Made by a program: the position numbers and the translations under genes | Notes under the pieces: generated by a model | Told to the model about the DNA's origin: nothing | Database searches by the model: none | What the model saw: the letters and a program-made list of their open reading frames with translations, nothing else | Assembly: GCA_024196135.1 (NCBI GenBank) | Contig: JAMQCK010001108.1 | Coordinates: 1-11,955, forward strand | Length of the DNA: 11,955 bases | Direction: 5' to 3' | From: Pleurotus ostreatus/Saccharomyces cerevisiae fusant | Lineage: Eukaryota; Opisthokonta | In this document: piece after piece, positions 7,731 through 11,955 of the stretch | Layout: each line of letters opens with the position of its first letter | How positions within the stretch are numbered: position 1 is the stretch's first letter

Positions 7731-8855
7731 CTAGTCCTCCGACATGAGGGTATTCAGTGCCCGAACGACTGCACCAACAGCCTCCTTCACCCCTTCCTGG
7801 TGGTCGGGGTGAACGCGCTTCATGAGCCGGCCCTCGAACTTGTCAGGGTGGAAGCGAAGGTACGACGCGCGCAGGCGCTCCTTGCGTTCCTTCTTGCGCG
7901 CTTCCTCTATAGCGTCTGCGTCCGTATTCTCTGCCTTCGAGGGTTTGCTCGCAGGCAAGAGGAACGCGGAAATGGAGTCCAGGGTCAGGTCATCGACGGT
8001 CAACCGAGGGTCTTTGTCGTCCTTAGTGTGATGTCGATGCGCAGCGAGGACTGGCCACGGTATATCGACGAAGGTAAGCAACGCGGCGTCGGTGGACTGC
8101 TCCGCAAGCAGCTCCTTCCACCGCTCTTCGTATCGTTCTCGCGCCTCTGCGAAGCGCATCGCGTCCTTGTGGGCTCGACGCAGGCGCCGTTCTTCCTCTG
8201 CCGCCTTCTCGAGGCGGCGGGTTTCCTTTCGCCGGGCGCGTTCTTCTGCTTTGCGCGCTGCTTTGGCTGCTTTCTGGCGTCCTTGCTCAGCGTATTCGGC
8301 GGCGTGGGTTCGTCTGCAACGATCGCAGTGTTAGCAATACAAGCGCAGTGCATGATACATCGCCAACACGCACCTGTACATGCCCAGCCGTACCCACTCG
8401 GCGTACTCTTCTTCGTCCAGGTTTTGAGGATCGGTGTGCAGGAAGCTGTCTTCATCGTGGTAGACGCGTTCCTTCATCGTGGCGCTACCTCCCCAGCGAT
8501 TAGGAACGTGCGCATAATCGTTGAACTGCGCCTCGATGCCATCCAGACGTTCCTCGTCCCCCAGCGCATCGAACATCTTCTCGCGGAACGCCTGTTCCTC
8601 CATCTCAGCTCTAAGCATGTCGGGATCCGCCTTGGAGGCGCGATCATAGTAGTGAGAGGGTCCAGCATCGTAGTCTGCAGCGTCTGAGCGGGGGATCCCG
8701 TCGATGTCGAAGACGTAGTCGTAGTCAGTGCTAGTCTTCACTCGCTTGGTCGAGTAGGGCTGCTCCTTGCGGCGCTTCTTGTCTAGTTTCCGCTGCTTCC
8801 TACGCGCTGATACTAGCTCTTCTTCTGGTGTGCGCTTGAGATGTAGTTTCCCCAT
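7731..8855 (-). CDS. NFKBIL1 (IkBL)-like protein with terminal HPDKF motif
   Basis: Two exons (8855-8374 and 8313-7731) flank a 60-nt intron with GTGCGT donor, GCTAAC branch and GCAG acceptor, giving 354 residues. The ATG at 8855 has A at -3 and G at +4. A basic N-terminus (about 6-40) reads KLHLKRTPEEEL then RRKQRKLDKKRRK, possibly nuclear. The middle is acidic. A long charged Ala/Arg/Glu/Lys helix or coiled coil spans about 165-235, followed by FVDIPWP (242-248), FLLP (278-281) and a C-terminal block with LRFHPDKF (313-320) and VVRALNTLM (343-351). That C-terminal layout matches the conserved end of NFKBIL1, whose HPDKF resembles, but does not make, a full J domain. No ankyrin repeats are visible, unlike human NFKBIL1. 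Animal NFKBIL1 has been linked to mRNA processing; a role here is inferred only. Its stop faces that of NAB2. Confidence 0.8.
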
Positions 8856-9108
8856 GATGAAGCAAGCGATGTGGTGGTAGAAGCAAGAGCGGGGAATCGT
8901 ATGCATCACTGGGTTCGGCCCGACCTCCGAGGCTGCACCTTTTCCATGTTCAAGTCTTCAACCGAGACTTGTTGCTTGGCTACGTATACTGCTATCAAGG
9001 AACAGCTATATGACACCTCTAATTGAAGCGGAACCAGCTGCTTTCGTCACAACTCTGTAACTTTATATGGGTGCAAGCAATTCAGAGGGCCATGACCGAC
9101 ATCATAGG
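8856..9108. other. spacer between two tandem minus-strand genes
   Basis: These 253 bases hold the 5' region of the NFKBIL1-like gene and the 3' end of the membrane-protein gene, both read leftwards. I see no TATA box or coding frame of note. On the minus strand the region is moderately AT-rich near 9000-9070, which may be the 3' UTR of the membrane protein. Confidence 0.45.
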
Positions 9109-10535
9109 TCATTTCCCTTCAACCTCGACGAAGTCCTCACTCGACGCCAACGGGGCGTCTCCGTTACGAGCGGCAGATAGGCTAGGCAGGTTATCCACGC
9201 CCATATCTTGCGGCTCAGTATCACACGCTCTGTGAATATGCTCAGACTGGTAGTCTGATGCCATGCTTGCCTCGCATTTTTCTTCTTGCGCCACAGTCGA
9301 TCCCGCAAAGCGCATGGCCTGCGATACATGAGTGCTAATCAGCGACTCAGCTGTGCCTCGTACGGCGACGAAGAGGACACATGTCGGATAGATACCCTGA
9401 AAGAGACCTATTGAATCAGGAATGTCTGGGACGTGCTGATGAACGTACGGCAATGTGGTGACCGATGCTGGCAACGATGGTGACGGGAGATAGTGGCTGG
9501 CCCGCTGTGACGTTCCATAAGACATAATCCATGATCTGTTTTACAGTATTTGGTAAAGTGAGAAAGTAAAGACAAGGGAAGAAGGAAACATACGCAGAAG
9601 AGGATGTACACGACACCTGACTCAAGGAGCAGCAAGAGTATTGTTCCCGCCTGCGTCCTCTGCGAGAAAAGACCGAGTGAGCCCTTGATCTCTCGTCGAT
9701 AATACCTGTCGAGGATGAGTCACATACAGATACGGCATTGACTGGCGTACCCACAAGAATTTCGCGCCAATCAACACCGTCGCAACTACATTGGTGGCCA
9801 GGAGGGGGATGAACCAAATCAGCTCTTGGAAGTTGCTCTCTGGCGCGCCGCGTATGTAGAGACCTGGCCAGAAAATCCATGCGCACTCCGCAACTGGACC
9901 CGCTGTGATCGAGGTCTTAGCGGCAATCTGAAGGTGTTGTCCGAGTGCTCACCGACGGTTCCGATTGTGCAAAATGTTAGCAACCCTTTGGCAAGACGGC
10001 TATCTTGCCATAAGCACCACGCCCGCCAGACGAGTACAATATCACTAAGAATGTACTGCTCGGTAATTAGTAGACGAATAATCAGTTTCCGGGTATACGT
10101 ACGCTGAACTCGCGAGCTACACTGATCAAGACGTTCAGGCGATCTAGCAGCACTCCAGACGAGCTGATGTATGCGTTTGAATATAATGGGAGTTGAAGTA
10201 GATAGAAAACCACATTTGCCACGGTCGACACTGTGGAAAAGGAGAGAAGTCCTAGTATGGCCGCCAGTGTAAAGTGCGATTGTCCGTGGCGTCTTCTGAA
10301 GGATGATCAGGGCTATGCGTCCTAGAATTATTGTTTGCGCTTACGCAAGGATGGCGATTGCAGTGGTAGAGAGCGTCACCTGTACACCTGTGTGAGATTT
10401 AAGAAGAATTGAGGACGGAGGAGCCGTTGAGCACGGACCATAGAGAGCGAAGTCGACAGCCGTTTGAGTTGCGATGAATTGTAGCGCATTCACATCGCCT
10501 GCGCCCAAGTGTCGACGCGTCCCGTCTTCCTCCAT
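9109..10535 (-). CDS. seven-transmembrane protein, mushroom-fungus orphan family
   Basis: Eight exons (10535-10439, 10387-10345, 10295-10103, 10055-9953, 9902-9755, 9705-9594, 9535-9449, 9396-9109) join in phase to 356 residues. Introns are 51, 49, 47, 50, 49, 58 and 52 nt, several with clear branch points, the best being TACTAAT in intron 3. Hydrophobic helices lie at about 18-47, 54-81, 96-128, 133-160, 170-193, 213-240 and 250-274. A 4-7 residue outside tail and loops with YRREIKG (after helix 5) separate them; the C-terminal 80 residues are polar and acidic. SDIVLVWRAWCLW (about 115-127) and GIYPTCVL (262-269) match the pattern of large uncharacterised families of Agaricomycete membrane proteins. 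The layout resembles a receptor, but no ligand or function is known. The intron 5 donor was chosen as GTGGGT at 9754; GTACGC at 9750 would break the phase. A TATA-like box lies about 50 bp upstream of the ATG. Confidence 0.85.
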
Positions 10536-10584
10536 GTGGGCTCATCCAGAGTGCTGCTGAGTTAGCGTATACCGCTGGCTTGCC

Positions 10585-10592
10585 TTTATATA
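10585..10592 (-). promoter_or_regulatory. TATA box for the seven-transmembrane protein gene
   Basis: On the minus strand the sequence reads GTATATAAAGG, with the core TATATAAA at 10592-10585. It ends 50 bp before the ATG at 10535. A start site 25-35 bp downstream would leave a 5' UTR of about 15-25 nt, short but possible. It is the only strong TATA match close to a start codon that I found in the window, and the housekeeping genes nearby lack one. Confidence 0.5.
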
Positions 10593-11443
10593 CAAGTGCG
10601 CATGCTCGGGATTCTCCCGCAGGTTCTGACCTGCCGAGGCCCCGTGCATCCGTGTCATTGAACGGTTCCATCGCGCACAGTGACCCCCGTCTCGCGCGCG
10701 GAAGGCTGAGAAGTCCCTGATAAGACGTCAGAAGCGTTAGGACGACTCCCGAGCAAGCCCAGCTCGACATGCATTGAGTATCGGAATCGGGAAACGCGTC
10801 GTGCCGGACGTTTTCATTGAATAAAATCATGTACCGGAGCGGGCGAAGAAGAGGGCGGGATTCTCCTTCGCCTCAGATGATATCGACTTGCATATCCCGA
10901 ATATCTGCGATGCTAAGTCAGCGCGCGTCGCCTACTAAAAGCCATCCGAAGCCGCGTGAAGCTTGCGAGTCGAAAACATCAGAAGTTGGACTCTTGTTAA
11001 ACGTTAGCGCATCGGCTCCGGCCATCTTCCGTGACGGATGAGCGATAGCGCCCTTTGGTGTGACGCTCACATCGTCCGGTTGGGACGGGAGAGACGAGGC
11101 TACATTTTCGACGGTATGCGGAGCTTCCGCCGGCGTCACCCTGAGAGCTGTGGATTGAAGTGAGAGTCGTCCAGCCTATTTGCTTGTACATACCGAATGA
11201 TCCCTGGGACGATGTAGACGATTCTCGTCCTAGAAGCCTAGCTCGGGAGGAGATCCAGGTGAGGAGCTGTCGACATCCGTAAGGACAAGGAGGAGGTGAT
11301 GCAAGCAGCAAGGGAACGGTCCGCTGCACGCTTGGCACTTTGATCAACGAGAAACGACATTAACAGAGCGTCATGGGCGAGTTCTCGATTACCAGGAGCT
11401 TGCATTCCAACCTATACACATACACCGCTTCATCTACGTTCCC
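10593..11443. other. gap with no confident gene; weak spliced frame on minus strand
   Basis: The stretch carries the upstream region of the membrane-protein gene and the sequence after the eIF4G stop. On the minus strand a good-looking 46-nt intron (donor GTATGT at 11193, CTCAC branch, CACAG acceptor ending at 11148) can join a frame upstream of it to an open frame ending near 10911. The downstream part contains SSLPSQPDDVSVTPKG and looks protein-like. I could not connect it to an ATG: the nearest, at 11360, is in another phase, and the frame's own start is TTG. It may be an undetected small gene, a decayed one, or chance. Confidence 0.35.
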
Positions 11444-11955
11444 TCAGTCAATACACCGTCCGGTGACTGGCTGAGCGTCTGTCAGTACGCATCATACCGC
11501 TGTAGCTTCGCTAACGTACCTTCTCGTGAATTTGCGCGAGACTCGTAGGTTCCGCAGCTGGCCTACGCGCACACCAATTTCGCTGCCTCAGTTCGATAAC
11601 ATCCTGAGGACCTGAATGAGCATATTCATAATAAACTCGAACGTGGAAGACCGTAGTAACGCACCTGCAACAAGAACCGCAGACGCGAGCTCACGGTCGG
11701 CTTCTTCGTCAGCTCCTTCATGCGCGCGAAGTACACGTCCATATGGGCGTGGGCACGCGGGGTATCGAGGAGCTCGCCAACGGTCGTGAGCAGCTTGCAC
11801 AAGCTCTCAATCTCCTCCTCCTCGGGGTTGTCGACGTTGCCGAGCAGCTTCTGCACACACTGGTGCATGATGCGCTCCGTCAACATCTGCAGCTTGAACA
11901 ACTCGCCGATGAAGCGGATGAGACCGAGACCTTGACGCTTCGCCTTCTGCGCAGC
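11444..11955 (-). CDS. eIF4G: eIF4G, end of MIF4G domain (partial, apparently truncated C-terminus)
   Basis: eIF4G is the scaffold of cap-dependent translation initiation; its MIF4G domain binds eIF4A. The gene enters from beyond the right edge. Exon 11955-11665 encodes 97 residues including LIRFIGELFKLQMLTERIMH, NPEEEEIESLCKLLTTVGEL and MDVYFARMKELT, which match MIF4G closely. A 61-nt intron (11664-11604, phase 0, CTCAT branch) leads to exon 11603-11520, with DVIELRQRNW, the end of MIF4G, then EPTSLAQIHEK. A second intron (11519-11471, GTACGT donor, CTGAC branch, CAG acceptor) joins to eight codons and TGA at 11446-11444. If that intron is retained, TAG comes two codons later, at 11513-11511. 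Either way the tail after IHE, which usually continues for tens of residues or more in fungal eIF4G, is missing. MIF4G itself looks intact. It may be a truncated paralogue, a true short form, or a gene whose last exons I failed to find. Confidence 0.82.

Noticed and set aside
7800..8687. Plus-strand open frame of 295 codons opposite the NFKBIL1-like gene
   Set aside because: It is antisense to both conserved exons and runs straight across the intron; its product has no family resemblance and its start is GTG-like.
10399..10830. Minus-strand open frame of about 143 codons upstream of the membrane-protein gene
   Set aside because: It spans the TATA box and overlaps the first exon of the membrane protein in a different frame; its translation is not protein-like beyond chance.
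1..11955. tRNA, rRNA, CRISPR array, insertion sequence or transposase
   Set aside because: I found no cloverleaf with A/B boxes, no regularly spaced identical repeats with unique spacers, and no transposase or reverse-transcriptase motif in any frame.

Overview
The window looks like ordinary nuclear chromosome from a basidiomycete fungus, most likely an Agaricomycete (perhaps Polyporales). Genes carry many tiny GT-AG introns, mostly 46-61 nt, with CTNAY-type branch points. The protein set also fits: a fungal prephenate dehydrogenase, a Nab2-type poly(A) RNA-binding protein, a fungal NFKBIL1-like protein, a seven-helix membrane protein of a kind expanded in mushroom-forming fungi, and an eIF4G. 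No search was possible, so the lineage is an inference. Exon models were built by hand from splice signals, reading phase and remembered family conservation.

Layout: bases 1-81 may hold the last codons of a rightward gene. Bases 82-3271 are gene-poor, with several short degenerate tandem repeats, two CCAAT boxes, a weak candidate spliced gene (1028-1468) and a possible WD40 repeat remnant. Next come TYR1 (5089-3272, minus, 8 exons, 468 aa) and NAB2 (5274-7325, plus, 6 exons, 595 aa), which are head to head with 184 bp between their start codons. An NFKBIL1-like gene (8855-7731, minus, 2 exons, 354 aa) converges on NAB2. A seven-transmembrane protein gene (10535-9109, minus, 8 exons, 356 aa) follows. 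After a roughly 0.9 kb gap, the right edge holds the MIF4G part of an eIF4G gene (minus, entering from beyond 11955), which appears to stop soon after the domain.

The neighbours cover tyrosine biosynthesis, mRNA 3'-end processing and export, an RNA or splicing-linked factor, an orphan membrane protein and translation initiation. They do not form an obvious pathway or cluster. I see no mobile element, CRISPR, tRNA or rRNA, and no evidence of an undescribed multi-gene system. The points most worth checking are the apparently truncated eIF4G, the three short stop-free introns whose retention would keep the frame, the microexons of NAB2, the shared TYR1/NAB2 promoter and the orphan seven-helix protein.
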